Part shown: in pieces, positions 41,415-50,989 of the stretch
Position numbering within the stretch: position 1 is the first letter of the stretch
How the letters are laid out: each line of letters opens with the position of its first letter
Origin: Sva-07 sp963715285
Lineage (GTDB): Bacteria; Actinomycetota; Acidimicrobiia; Acidimicrobiales; Ilumatobacteraceae
Length of the DNA stretch: 64,000 bases
Assembly (NCBI GenBank): GCA_963715285.1
Contig: CAVQRU010000008.1
Location: forward strand, 1 to 64,000
Reading direction: 5' to 3'
Notes under the pieces: model-generated
The model's database searches: none
Told to the model about the DNA's origin: nothing
The model's input: only the letters and a program-made list of their open reading frames with translations
Translations under genes and position numbers: made by a program

Positions 41415-43607
41415 ATGACCATCGATACCGACGCTCCCGTCGACGGATCATCGCTTCATGAAGATGAAACGTTGATCGATCGACCCCACCACGACGACAT
41501 GGACACCGACGTCGAGCACCCACCGCTCGCGCGGATGGGGCGATGGGCGCACTCCCATCGCAAGTTCGTCATCATCGCCTGGGCCGTCCTGGCCATCGGG
41601 CTCGGCTTCTTCGCGCCCCGGCTCGAGCACGCCCTCTCGGGCGCGATGTGGGAGGTCAACGGCAGCGAGTCGCTCGCCGCTCGTGACGTGATCGACGAGC
41701 AGTTCGGCGGCCTGTCGTCTCAGTCTGCGGTCGTCGTGATCCAGAGCCAGTCGACGCCGATCGACGATCCCGCCTTCCAGCAGGTGATCACCGACGTCAA
41801 CGCGCTCATCGCCGCCGAGCCCGGATTCGGCCAGCCGATGCCGGCCCAGCCTGGCATGGACGGGATGACCGTGATGATCCAGGCCGGCGCCGAGGTCGAT
41901 CCGACCGAGGCCGTTCGGTCGGCCGGCGATCTCGGTGACGAGATCTCCGACCTGTCGGCCGAGGTCGCCGGTGACGAGATCACGGTCGCACTGACCGGCT
42001 CACCCGCGTTCTGGGACGACTTCAACGAGGTCAACCGCGAAGGGATGATGAAGGCCGAGATCCTCACGTGGCCCGTCACGGCGATCATCCTCGTGATCGC
42101 CTTCGGTACGCTCGCCGCCGCCGGGCTCCCGCTGGTGCTCACCGCCGCCGGCCTGCTCGCCTCGATGGGTGTGCTCTACGGGATCACCCAGATCACCGAC
42201 CTGTCGATCTGGACGCTCAACTTCGCGATGATGTTCGCCCTCGCACTGGGTATCGACTACGCGCTCTTCATCGTCACCCGGTATCGAGCGGCGCTCCACG
42301 CCCACCCCGAGGATCCGCAACACGCGGCGGGCATCGCCATGGACACCGCCGGCAAGGCCGTGCTCTTCTCCGGTATCACCGTGCTCATCAGCCTGTCCGC
42401 CGTGTTGCTCGTCCCGATCCCGGCATTCCGTTCGATGGCGGCCGGCATGATGCTGTCGGTCAGCTTCGTGCTCCTCGCGGCCCTCACCCTGCTGCCCGCA
42501 CTGCTGGGCCCCGGCATCGACAAGTTCGCACTGCCGTGGCACAGCAAGGGCGACCACCACAGCGAGTTCTTCGCTCGCCTCGCCGACCGGATCCAGGCCC
42601 ACAAGGTGCTCGTCGCTGCGGCGGCCGTCACGATCCTGCTGGCCCTCGCGCTCCCGCTGCTCGGTCTCAAGACCGGGATGCCCGGCATCACGGTGCTCCC
42701 CGAGGACGAACAGGCCCGCATGGGGTACGACATGATCGCCGACGGCTTCGGCCCGGGTGGACCCGGCCCGATCCAGGTGATCGTCCCCGCCGACCAGGAT
42801 CCCCAGGCGGTCGCCGACCAGATGATGGCCACCGAGGGCGTCGTGATGGCCTTCCCGCCCCAGCCGGGCATGGAGGGCGCACACATCATCCAGGCCGTCG
42901 GCGCCTACGACCCGTCGTCGGACGAGGCCCTCGCGCTGATCCCGACGCTGCGGACCGACCTCCCGGAGGGGGTCCTCGTCGGTGGCCCCGTCGCCGAGAA
43001 CTACGACCTCGACCAGACGCTCAGCCAGAAGGCGCCGCTCGTGATGGGGGTCGTCCTGGTGCTGGGCTTCATCCTCCTGATGATCGCTCTACAGGCAGTG
43101 ATCGTCGCCTTCGTCGGCGTGATCTTCAACCTGCTCTCGGTGGGGGCCGCCTTCGGTGTCGGTGCCCTCGTGTTCCAGCACGGGATCGGTGCGGGCCTCC
43201 TGAGCTTCGACAGCCAGGGGTATCTCACCTCCTGGGCGCCGCTGTTCTTCTTCGCCCTGGTGTTCGCCATCTCGATGGACTACACGGTGTTCCTGCTCGC
43301 TTCGACACGTGAGCACTTCGAACGCTCGGGCGATGCGGCCGAGGCCGTGCGCGGATCGCTCGGCCACGTCGGACGCCCGATCGTCGCCGCTGCCGGCGTC
43401 ATGATCGCCGTGTTCTACACCTTCGCCATCGCCGGCACGTTGCCGATGAAGGAGATGGGCCTGATCCTCGGCACCGCGGTGCTGCTCGACGCCTTCCTGA
43501 TCCGGTTGGTGCTCGTCCCGGCAACGCTCTACATCATCGGCAACCGGGCGTGGTGGCTGCCGCGCTGGATCGACCGGATCCTGCCGAACGTCAAGTTCGC
43601 TCACTGA
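41415..43607 (+). CDS. MMPL/RND-family membrane transporter
   Basis: The 730-residue protein has the RND-type MMPL layout: one helix, an extracellular domain, five to six helices, a second extracellular domain (about 420-540), and six helices. Asp-Tyr pairs that carry the proton relay in MmpL proteins are present in both halves: LGIDYALFIVTRYRAALHA and ISMDYTVFLLASTREHFER. GAGGA lies upstream of ATG 41415. It should export lipids or toxic hydrophobic compounds using the proton gradient. The ArsR gene upstream probably controls it. Confidence 0.9.
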   Translation: MTIDTDAPVDGSSLHEDETLIDRPHHDDMDTDVEHPPLARMGRWAHSHRKFVIIAWAVLAIGLGFFAPRLEHALSGAMWEVNGSESLAARDVIDEQFGGLSSQSAVVVIQSQSTPIDDPAFQQVITDVNALIAAEPGFGQPMPAQPGMDGMTVMIQAGAEVDPTEAVRSAGDLGDEISDLSAEVAGDEITVALTGSPAFWDDFNEVNREGMMKAEILTWPVTAIILVIAFGTLAAAGLPLVLTAAGLLASMGVLYGITQITDLSIWTLNFAMMFALALGIDYALFIVTRYRAALHAHPEDPQHAAGIAMDTAGKAVLFSGITVLISLSAVLLVPIPAFRSMAAGMMLSVSFVLLAALTLLPALLGPGIDKFALPWHSKGDHHSEFFARLADRIQAHKVLVAAAAVTILLALALPLLGLKTGMPGITVLPEDEQARMGYDMIADGFGPGGPGPIQVIVPADQDPQAVADQMMATEGVVMAFPPQPGMEGAHIIQAVGAYDPSSDEALALIPTLRTDLPEGVLVGGPVAENYDLDQTLSQKAPLVMGVVLVLGFILLMIALQAVIVAFVGVIFNLLSVGAAFGVGALVFQHGIGAGLLSFDSQGYLTSWAPLFFFALVFAISMDYTVFLLASTREHFERSGDAAEAVRGSLGHVGRPIVAAAGVMIAVFYTFAIAGTLPMKEMGLILGTAVLLDAFLIRLVLVPATLYIIGNRAWWLPRWIDRILPNVKFAH

Positions 43608-43660
43608 CCGGGGCGAACTCTCAACACGTCGAGGTTCCCTCCAATCGCCTCGGCTGAACC

Positions 43661-43693
43661 GGTGCGGACGCCCCTCCCCAGGGCGTCCGCACC
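43661..43693. terminator. 13-bp-stem hairpin after the MMPL gene
   Basis: GGTGCGGACGCCC at 43661-43673 pairs perfectly with 43681-43693 across a seven-base loop. There is no T run. It lies between convergent genes and likely stops transcription from both sides. Confidence 0.7.
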
Positions 43694-43718
43694 GACGCGT
43701 CCGGGCGATCCCCGGCAC

Positions 43719-43762
43719 AGCGATGAGTGAATCCACCGCATACGGGGGACTCGCTCATCGCC
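43719..43762. repeat. GATGAGCGA palindromic repeat, inverted copy
   Basis: Arms AGCGATGAGTGA (43719-43730) and TCGCTCATCGCC (43751-43762) surround CCACCGCATACGGGGG. The reverse complement aligns with 28394-28437 along the full 44 bases, including the loop. It occupies the 201-base gap between the convergent MMPL and cyclase-ATPase genes; nothing else is seen there besides the hairpin at 43661. Confidence 0.85.
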
Positions 43763-43808
43763 AAGCTGGTTGTCCGGCGGGGCTGCTCGGGCCGACGTCT
43801 GCGATTCG

Positions 43809-46616
43809 TCAGGTGGCTTCGAGAGGAAGATCGAAGTGTCGGAGTTCTGCCTCGTGCGCGACCGCTTGGAGTTCTCGGGGAGTCATGGCCGCCGCGCGGG
43901 CCCGTAGTTCGTGGAGGTGTTCCGGCCCGAGCTGGGCATCGAGCCAGGGATCGAGTTCGACGAGGGGCCGCGCCAGGAACCATCCGAAGTACTCCTGCGG
44001 ATACCTCGCCCGGATCGTGGCCGCGGCGTCCGCCTCGCCGAGGGTCCGAAGGATGATCGCGTGGAGCTGTAGTCCGCCGTGCACGGAGTTTCGATCGGAG
44101 TATCGGTGGGACAGGTCGATGAGTTCGTCGGTCAGCCGGATCGCTGCCTCGAGATGGCCCCGCCGATGTTCGGCCGTGGCGACGAGTTGGAGGGCAGCGA
44201 GCCAGTCCGAGGATCCCACGACCCGCATGTCGAGCAATGAGCGAGCCTCTGTCAGCATGAGTTCGTAGTCGGCCTCGATGTACGCGACGAGCGCCGCACC
44301 CCAGTGGGCCTCGGCGCGAAGGACCTCCGACGGGTGTCGACGAGCTTCCTCGATGCGCGTCGTCCAATCGTCGATGATCTCCTCGTGGCGGCCGGCGAAC
44401 GCATGGCGCGTGTACATGATGAGCGTGAGGAAGAGGGCACGGGTCGGGTCGAATCCATCTCGTGTCGCAAGGCGAGACATCGTCCACTCGACGGCGAGAT
44501 CCTCGTACCCGATCGTGTTCAGGAGAAAGATGACGGGGCGGCAGAGCGAACTCGGAAGGAGGTCGTAGCCACCGGCCGCGTCGACCGCGCGCCGGGCGAT
44601 ACGTTGGATCTCCTCGTACTCGCCGTTCCGGATGTGATCGATGCCGTGGAGTGTGAGCAGGTGGGGCAGGTACGCCGACGAGTCGGCGTCGGGCAGCGTC
44701 AAGGCCTCGGCCGCCCACCCGTTGATCGGCCAGTCGATCACGTGAAAGACCTCTGAAACGGGAGCAATCAGTTGAGCGGCGGCATCGACATCACCGACGC
44801 TGAGCGCATGCTCGAACGTGCGCCGCACGTTCGGGATCTCGAGGTTGAGGCGGTCGGCGGCGGACTTGATCGAGTGTGTTCTCATGTCGTCGACCAGCGT
44901 CTGCATCATCCGGACATGGTGAGCATGCAATGAGCGCATCGTCGTGATGGTGTCGCCCGATTCGTCGAAGCGATCCTCGGCGTAGCTGCGGATCGTCTCC
45001 AGGTAGCGATAGCGGCGGACACCGTCGACGTTGTCGACCGTGAGCAACGACTTGTCGGCGAGCGCGGCGAGCACATCGAGCACCTCGACGTCGGAGCGGC
45101 CGTCGAGCACCGCCATGGCGCTGCTCAAATCGAAGCTGGCGGCGAACACCGAGAGCCGCGCGAAGGCGTCGCGGTCGTCGGCGTCGAGGAGTTCGTAGCT
45201 CCAGTCGACGGTCGTGCGCAACGTCCTCTGTCGGTCGCTCGAGCGGCGCCGGCGGCCGCCTGTGAGCACGTCGAACCGAGCGGTGAGCCGCTCGAGCAGC
45301 TCAGTCGGGGTGAGCATCGATATTCGTGCGGCCGCCAACTCGATCGCCAGCGGCAACCCGTCGACCCGTCGGCAGATCTCGAGCACGACGCCGAGGTCGT
45401 CGGATCCGAACTCGACCGAGTCGTCGCGCGCCCTGACCCGTTCGCAGAACAGTTCGACGGCCGGAGCGGTGACGTCGTTCGTGCCGAGTCCGGGCACGAC
45501 GACGATGTGTTCGCCGGCGACGCCGAGCCCTTCGCGACTGGTCGCGAGGATCCGGCAGTTGGGGGAGACCTGCAGAAGTTGTTCGGCGACTTCTGCGGTG
45601 GCTTCGACGACGTGCTCGCAGTTGTCGACGACGATGAGCACGCGCCGGTGCGACACGGCCATCGCCACGGCATCCATCGTCGGTGACGACAACCGCAGCG
45701 CCTGTGAGAACGCGGGGAGAACGTTGTCCTCGCCGGTCACCTTGTCGAGCCCGACGAAGACGGTGAGATCGAAGCGGTCCGAGATCCGCTCGGCGACCGT
45801 GAGCGCCGCGCTGGTCTTGCCGATGCCGCCCGGGCCGAGGAGTGTGACGAGTCGCTCGTCGTGCATCGCTGCCTCGACGGCGGCGAGAACGTCGTCGCGC
45901 CCGACCAGCGCGGTCAGCATCGTCGGCAGTGCCGATGGCTGATGATCGACCCGCAACGGAGGGTACTGGTCGCGCCCGAACTGAAAGATGCGCTCCGGGC
46001 TGGCGAGGCCCTTCAACGCGTGCTCACCGAGATCGGCCACGTCGGCGGTGACACCATCGTCGCCGATCAACCCGAGCGTCACCGCCGACATGAGGATCTG
46101 TCCGCCGTGCCCCGCGTCGGCGATGCGGGCGCAACGGTTGACCGTCGGCCCGTACAAGTCGCCGTCGCGCTCGATCACCTCGCCGGTGTGGAGCCCGATG
46201 CGCACCGGGAGCTCGAGCGCATCTTGCGCCTCGCGGGCAGCATCGAGCGCCTGTGCCGCAGACCAGAACACGACACCCATACCGTCGCCGGTGTGCTTGA
46301 ACACACGCCCACCGTGCGCCTCGATGACGCGTTGGATGGTCCGGTCGTGGTCGGCCAACGCGGCCTCCATCGAAACCGCATCCTCACGCCACCGCCCCAT
46401 GGACCCCTCGATGTCGGTGAACAGAATCGTCACGGTCGCCCCCGCCGGCAGACCGGGAACCGGGACGACAGCGCCTGACTGCCCGCCGAGGTCACCCGGA
46501 AGCCACGCCGCCTCATCCTGGCCGCGCCCGAAGGTCGACAGGTCCGGATCGCTGTCCGAGGCCGCGAGCAGCTCGGCCTCGAGTGCTCGCAGCAGCGAAC
46601 TCGCGTCGGGCCCCAT
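43809..46616 (-). CDS. Class III cyclase fused to STAND ATPase and helical repeats
   Basis: The 935-residue protein has an N-terminal class III cyclase domain (about 60-220) with TILFTDIEGSMGRWREDAVS, VFKHTGDGMGVVFWSA and TVNRCARIADAGHGGQIL. A STAND/NB-ARC-like ATPase follows (about 235-560) with Walker A LLGPGGIGKTSAALT and Walker B RRVLIVVDNCEHV. The rest is helical TPR-like repeats without a LuxR-type DNA-binding end. Such proteins are frequent in mycobacteria and relatives; the repeats presumably sense a ligand and the ATPase gates cyclase output or assembly. A GTCACC-CTA-GGTGAC palindrome at 46620-46634 lies just before the start. Confidence 0.88.
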   Translation of the reverse strand: MGPDASSLLRALEAELLAASDSDPDLSTFGRGQDEAAWLPGDLGGQSGAVVPVPGLPAGATVTILFTDIEGSMGRWREDAVSMEAALADHDRTIQRVIEAHGGRVFKHTGDGMGVVFWSAAQALDAAREAQDALELPVRIGLHTGEVIERDGDLYGPTVNRCARIADAGHGGQILMSAVTLGLIGDDGVTADVADLGEHALKGLASPERIFQFGRDQYPPLRVDHQPSALPTMLTALVGRDDVLAAVEAAMHDERLVTLLGPGGIGKTSAALTVAERISDRFDLTVFVGLDKVTGEDNVLPAFSQALRLSSPTMDAVAMAVSHRRVLIVVDNCEHVVEATAEVAEQLLQVSPNCRILATSREGLGVAGEHIVVVPGLGTNDVTAPAVELFCERVRARDDSVEFGSDDLGVVLEICRRVDGLPLAIELAAARISMLTPTELLERLTARFDVLTGGRRRRSSDRQRTLRTTVDWSYELLDADDRDAFARLSVFAASFDLSSAMAVLDGRSDVEVLDVLAALADKSLLTVDNVDGVRRYRYLETIRSYAEDRFDESGDTITTMRSLHAHHVRMMQTLVDDMRTHSIKSAADRLNLEIPNVRRTFEHALSVGDVDAAAQLIAPVSEVFHVIDWPINGWAAEALTLPDADSSAYLPHLLTLHGIDHIRNGEYEEIQRIARRAVDAAGGYDLLPSSLCRPVIFLLNTIGYEDLAVEWTMSRLATRDGFDPTRALFLTLIMYTRHAFAGRHEEIIDDWTTRIEEARRHPSEVLRAEAHWGAALVAYIEADYELMLTEARSLLDMRVVGSSDWLAALQLVATAEHRRGHLEAAIRLTDELIDLSHRYSDRNSVHGGLQLHAIILRTLGEADAAATIRARYPQEYFGWFLARPLVELDPWLDAQLGPEHLHELRARAAAMTPRELQAVAHEAELRHFDLPLEAT

Positions 46617-46736
46617 GTCGTCACCCTAGGTGACGCAGAACAGACGCCTCGGCGGGGATCCTCGGTCAACCCTCGAACCGAGCCGCATCGGGTTCGTCAG
46701 CGGCGAGTACCCATGGATCTCACCGTCGAGCTGAAC

Positions 46737-47540
46737 TCACCGCCGGGTGACGGCGGCGAACGTGACCGCAGCGGCCTGCGCGACGTTGAGCGAGTCGACG
46801 TCGGGCTCGATCGGGATGCGAACGCGGCGATCAGCGGCGGCGATCACCGCGCGGCTCAGGCCCGGGCCCTCCGCGCCGAGGCACACTGCCACGCGATCGG
46901 GAACGGTGACGCTCCACAGGTCGACCGACCCTGGCGAAGGCGTCATCGCCCAGGTCTCGAAGCCGGCCTCACCGAGCTGATCGAGCACCGTCGACCACGC
47001 CTCGACGCGAGCGATCGGCAACGTCAGGACTTCGCCCATGCTGACGCGCACGGTTCGGCGACTGTACGGATCCGTGCAGGTGGGATCGATCACGAGTCCA
47101 TCGATCCCGAAGGCGCGAGCGGCCCGAGCGATCGCACCGAGATTCTCGGCGTCGTTGAGGCCTTCGAGCACGGCGAGCCGTCTCGTAGTGGCGGTCACGT
47201 CGGAGAGCGACGCCGGCGGCCGTCGTGTCGCACTGGCGATCACACCACGGTGCAGGTCGAAGCCGACCACCTCGGCGATCACGTCGCGGTCGGCGACGTA
47301 CACCGGCACACCGAGCGCAGCGAGCGCTGCGGTGTTGGCAGCGAAGCGTTCGACGCGCGACGGAGCAAGCAGCACCGATCGCACGGCATGGCCCGACTCG
47401 ATCAGTCGGTCGATCGCCACGTACCCCTCGACGATGAACGACTCATCGCCCTCGTAGCGTCGCCGGTACCCCTGGTCGTTCAGCGAGCGGTAGTCGGCGA
47501 GCCGCGGATCGTCGGCTCGCTCGACCGGTGTGGTGGTCAA
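46737..47540 (-). CDS. TrmH/SpoU-family RNA 2'-O-methyltransferase
   Basis: The 267-residue protein has the N-terminal RNA-binding region (GDESFIVEGYVAIDRLIESG) and the SPOUT knot motifs LEGLNDAENLGAIARAARAF (motif 1), VAVCLGAEGPGLSRAV (motif 2) and VRIPIEPDVDSLNVAQAAAV (motif 3). It methylates a ribose in rRNA or tRNA. Its start overlaps the VOC gene stop (47537-47540). The 120 bases after its stop, up to the cyclase-ATPase gene, hold no gene. Confidence 0.9.
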   Translation of the reverse strand: MTTTPVERADDPRLADYRSLNDQGYRRRYEGDESFIVEGYVAIDRLIESGHAVRSVLLAPSRVERFAANTAALAALGVPVYVADRDVIAEVVGFDLHRGVIASATRRPPASLSDVTATTRRLAVLEGLNDAENLGAIARAARAFGIDGLVIDPTCTDPYSRRTVRVSMGEVLTLPIARVEAWSTVLDQLGEAGFETWAMTPSPGSVDLWSVTVPDRVAVCLGAEGPGLSRAVIAAADRRVRIPIEPDVDSLNVAQAAAVTFAAVTRR

Positions 47541-47977
47541 CGGGCGAACACCTGCGTGTCGTCGGCGAAGGCCTTGAACTCGAGCGCGTTGCCCGAGGGA
47601 TCGAGCAGGAACATCGTCGACTGTTCACCGACCTGCCCGGCGAAGCGGGTGTGCGGCTCGATCACGAACGGCGTCGCCGCCTCGACCAACCGGGCGGCGA
47701 GCGCCGTCCAGTCGTCGGGTGTGAGCAGCACGCCGAAGTGCGGGACCGGGACGTCGTCGCCGTCGACCGGATTCGACAGGGTCGAGGGTCGGTGGGTCGG
47801 GTCGAGGTGGGCGACGAACTGGTGGCCGTACAGGTCGAAGTCGACCCAGGTGTCGCTCGAACGACCCTCGGGACAACCGAGCAGCTCGCCGTAGAACGAG
47901 CGGGCGGCGGCGAGGTCGTGTACCGGCATCGCCAGGTGGAAGCGGGGTCGATCGTGCCCTGTCATGTTCGGTGTCAT
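47537..47977 (-). CDS. VOC/glyoxalase-family protein
   Basis: The 146-residue protein shows the paired modules of the VOC fold: FHLAMPVHDLAAARSFYGEL, VDFDLYGHQFVAHLDP, PHFGVLLTPDDWTALAARLV and FLLDPSGNALEFKAFAD with the usual C-terminal metal-binding Glu. Two starts are possible, at 47977 (MTPNMTGHD) and 47965 (MTGHD); the first leaves two bases after the thioesterase stop. It lies between the thioesterase and rRNA methyltransferase genes in one transcription unit. Function is unassigned. Confidence 0.82.
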   Translation of the reverse strand: MTPNMTGHDRPRFHLAMPVHDLAAARSFYGELLGCPEGRSSDTWVDFDLYGHQFVAHLDPTHRPSTLSNPVDGDDVPVPHFGVLLTPDDWTALAARLVEAATPFVIEPHTRFAGQVGEQSTMFLLDPSGNALEFKAFADDTQVFAR

Positions 47978-47979
47978 GG

Positions 47980-48417
47980 TCAGTGCGGCAGCACGTAGGT
48001 GCCCTGCGCCGTCGCCGTCGGTTTGTCCTCGCGGTCGTCGCACCACACCTGCACCGTGCCCACCACGTTGCGTCGGCCCGCGACGTCGAGCGTCGCCCGC
48101 GCCCAGAGCACCGACCCCTGCGCCGGGCGCAGGAACCGGATCGACAGCTCCGAGGTGAGCGCCATCGGCTCGATCCGGCCGGTGGCTCCGAACACGAGAT
48201 ACCACAGCGCGGCATCGGCGAGGCCGAACTGCGACGGGCCGGAGATGAACGCGCCCGGCCGGAGCTCCTCGTCGCAGATGTCACGGCGGGCGACCGCCGC
48301 GGAGGAAGTCAGCTCGGTGCACGTGTTGTTCGATCCGGGGAACAGTTCGCCGATCATCTCGTTCACGGCCGCCACATCGGGAACCGAGCCGTACGTCTGT
48401 GTGTCGGCGGAGGGCAT
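47980..48417 (-). CDS. Hotdog-fold PaaI-like thioesterase
   Basis: The 145-residue protein reads as a single hotdog fold: FISGPSQFGLADAALWYLVF is the central helix with the catalytic-position Asp, and PMALTSELSIRFLRPAQGSV then VWCDDREDKPTATAQGTYV form the sheet. The family hydrolyses acyl-CoA thioesters. It heads a three-gene minus-strand operon and is divergent from the ferredoxin reductase gene. Confidence 0.82.
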   Translation of the reverse strand: MPSADTQTYGSVPDVAAVNEMIGELFPGSNNTCTELTSSAAVARRDICDEELRPGAFISGPSQFGLADAALWYLVFGATGRIEPMALTSELSIRFLRPAQGSVLWARATLDVAGRRNVVGTVQVWCDDREDKPTATAQGTYVLPH

Positions 48418-48472
48418 GAGCCGACGCTAGCGAGCTTCGTCCGGCCACCGAAACCGTGGCATCGTGTCGCCC

Positions 48473-49738
48473 ATGACCGATGCTGGTGCCGGCCGACCCT
48501 CTCTCGATCGCGTCGTCGTGGTGGGCGCATCACTCGCAGGACTGCGCGCCGCCGAGACGCTTCGGCAACACGATGCGGTCGGCTCGGTGATCGTCGTCGG
48601 CGACGAACCGCATCGTCCGTACGATCGCCCGCCGCTGTCGAAGAAGTTGCTCTCCGGTGAGTGGGAGCCCGATCGGATCCATCTCCGTCAGCCCGATGTC
48701 TTCGACGACCTCGATGTCGAGTGGCGTCTCGGCGCCGGTGCGATCGCGCTCGACCTCGGCACGGCAACCGGCCGGCGGACGGTCCAACTCGCGGATGGCT
48801 CGACGGTCGGCTTCGACAGCCTGATCATCGCGACGGGCGCCCGCCCCCGGCGACTTCCAGGTCACGACGACTTCGACCACGTGCACGAGTTGCGTTCACT
48901 CGACGACGCGCTCGCCCTTCGCGCCGAGATCGCGCCCGGCGGCCGACGCGTGGTCGTGATCGGTGCGGGATTCATCGGGCTCGAGGTGGCTGCCACGGCC
49001 AAGACACTCGGCAACGACGTGGTGGTGCTCGAGGGCGCGTCGGCGCCGTTGATCCGTGGGCTCGGCGTCGCGATGGGCGAAGCGATCGCCGGACTGCATC
49101 GGGCCCACGGTGTCGACGTCCGCTGCGACGTGCGCATCGATGCCTTGACCCACGACGGTGTCCGCCTCGCCGACGGTGAGCTGGTGCCGGCCGAGGTGGT
49201 GGTGGTCGGCATCGGGGTCGCACCGGTGACCGACTGGCTCGACGGGAGCGGGCTCGAGATCCGCGATGGCGTGGTGTGCAACGCGGCGCTCAACGCCCTC
49301 GGGGTCGGTGGCGACCTGGTTCCGGGCGTGTTCGCGGCCGGCGACGTCGCCCGGTGGCCGAACGGGTTGTTCGGCGAGGAGATGCGCGTCGAGCACTGGA
49401 CCAACGCCGCCGAGCAGGGGGCACATGCTGCGACCAACCTCGTCCGTCTCGCTGCGGGAGAGGACGCCGAACCGTATGCGCCGCTCCCGTTCTTCTGGAG
49501 CGACCAGTTCGAGCATCGCATCCAGTTCCTCGGACGGGCCTCGGCCGATGACGACGTCCAGGTCGTCGCCGGATCGGTCGACGACGGGAAGTTCCTCACA
49601 CTCTTCGGCCGCGACGGCCGACTGCACGGCGCGCTCGGCGTGAACGCTCCACGGTGGGTGATGCCCACACGAAAGCTGTTCATGGAACACGCGACCTGGG
49701 AGGAGGCCCTCACGGCCGGGCGCGCGCTCGGTGCGTAG
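48473..49738 (+). CDS. FAD-dependent ferredoxin reductase (rubredoxin-reductase type)
   Basis: The 421-residue flavoprotein has FAD motif VVVVGASLAGLRAAETLRQH, the segment YDRPPLSKKLLSGEW typical of ferredoxin reductases that serve Rieske oxygenases and P450s, the NAD motif VVVIGAGFIGLEVAATAKTL, and GVFAAGDVARWPN near the second FAD contact. A C-terminal reductase domain begins at about residue 335. It passes electrons from NAD(P)H to a ferredoxin. No ferredoxin gene adjoins. A GTG three codons upstream is an alternative start. Confidence 0.9.
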   Translation: MTDAGAGRPSLDRVVVVGASLAGLRAAETLRQHDAVGSVIVVGDEPHRPYDRPPLSKKLLSGEWEPDRIHLRQPDVFDDLDVEWRLGAGAIALDLGTATGRRTVQLADGSTVGFDSLIIATGARPRRLPGHDDFDHVHELRSLDDALALRAEIAPGGRRVVVIGAGFIGLEVAATAKTLGNDVVVLEGASAPLIRGLGVAMGEAIAGLHRAHGVDVRCDVRIDALTHDGVRLADGELVPAEVVVVGIGVAPVTDWLDGSGLEIRDGVVCNAALNALGVGGDLVPGVFAAGDVARWPNGLFGEEMRVEHWTNAAEQGAHAATNLVRLAAGEDAEPYAPLPFFWSDQFEHRIQFLGRASADDDVQVVAGSVDDGKFLTLFGRDGRLHGALGVNAPRWVMPTRKLFMEHATWEEALTAGRALGA

Positions 49739-49747
49739 GCTCGGCAC

Positions 49748-50986
49748 ATGACCGGGGCCTCACACATCTCCAACGTCTGGGCGAAGACCACCGATCTCCA
49801 GGTGGTGAGCGGTCATGGCTGTCGGGTCGTCGACGTGAACGGCATCGAGTACCTCGACTTCACCGCCGGCATCGCCGCTGCGTCGACCGGTCACTCGCAC
49901 CCGAGCGTCGTGAGGGCGATCAGCGAGCAGGCCGGCCGGTTCATCCACGCCCAGCAGAACGTCTACACGCACGATCTGCTCGAGCCGCTCGGAGCCCGAC
50001 TCGCCGAGATCACCCCGGCCTCGATCGAGACGTTCTTCTTCGGCAACTCGAGTGACGAGATCGTCGAGATCGCCGTCAAGGTGGCCAAGCATGCAACCGG
50101 CCGTCACTCGGTCGTCGTGCTCGACGGCGCCTTCCACGGTCGCACCAATCTCACGATGGCGATGTCGACCTCGCGGTCGATCGACCGGGCCGGCTACGGA
50201 CCGTTTCCGCCCGGGGTGTTCGTCGCACCGTTCCCCGACCCGCACGCGTCCGATCAAGAGGCGGAGATCACCGGGGCGCTCCGAGGACTCGACCGGATCT
50301 TCCAGACGCAGGTCGTCCCGTCGGAGGTGGCCGCGATCGTGGTCGAGCCCGTGATCAGCGAGCGGGGGTACATTCCGACGCCCGCAGGATTCATCAGTGG
50401 TCTGGCGGAGCGGTGCCGTGAGCACGGGATCCTGTTCGTGGCCGACGAGGTCCAGAGCGGCTTCGGGCGGACCGGCAAGATGTTCGCGATCGAAGCCCAC
50501 CACGTCGAACCCGACATGTTGATCATGGCCAAGGGCATCGCCTCCGGGTTCCCGTTCGCGGCGCTCGGCATGCGCCGGTCGATCGACGACTCCTGGCGCG
50601 TCGGGAGTCAGGGCGGCTCGTCCAACGGCAACCCGATCGGCTGTGCGGCGGCCCTCGCCACGATCGACGTCCTCACCGAACCAGGGTTCCTGGACAACGT
50701 GCACGCACGGGGAAACCAGCTGATCGATGCGCTCCGCGAGATGCAGCAACTCGACGAGTCGCTGCGGTACGTCCGCGGTCGCGGTCTCATGGTCGCCACC
50801 GAGTTCGATTCGGAGCAGCGGGCCCGCGACATCGTCGAGTACTGCCTGAGCGAGCGTCGCGTGATCCTGATGACGGCGGGGACCCGCAACCGCACGATCA
50901 GGTGGATGCCGCCGCTCGTGGTCACCTCGAAGGAGATCGACGAGGCGGTGCAGGCGTTCGGAGCCGCGATCCGCGCGACGGGCTGA
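49748..50986 (+). CDS. Class III PLP-dependent aminotransferase
   Basis: The 412-residue enzyme has VDVNGIEYLDFTAGIAAAST at the N-terminus, DGAFHGRTNLTMAMSTS, FVADEVQSGFGRTGKMFAI (cofactor-binding Asp) and MLIMAKGIASGFPFAALG with the PLP Lys. This places it with 4-aminobutyrate and ornithine/acetylornithine-type aminotransferases; the exact substrate is unresolved. ATG 49748 comes nine bases after the reductase stop. It may be cotranscribed with that gene and the MarR gene downstream. Confidence 0.92.
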   Translation: MTGASHISNVWAKTTDLQVVSGHGCRVVDVNGIEYLDFTAGIAAASTGHSHPSVVRAISEQAGRFIHAQQNVYTHDLLEPLGARLAEITPASIETFFFGNSSDEIVEIAVKVAKHATGRHSVVVLDGAFHGRTNLTMAMSTSRSIDRAGYGPFPPGVFVAPFPDPHASDQEAEITGALRGLDRIFQTQVVPSEVAAIVVEPVISERGYIPTPAGFISGLAERCREHGILFVADEVQSGFGRTGKMFAIEAHHVEPDMLIMAKGIASGFPFAALGMRRSIDDSWRVGSQGGSSNGNPIGCAAALATIDVLTEPGFLDNVHARGNQLIDALREMQQLDESLRYVRGRGLMVATEFDSEQRARDIVEYCLSERRVILMTAGTRNRTIRWMPPLVVTSKEIDEAVQAFGAAIRATG

Positions 50987-50989
50987 GCC

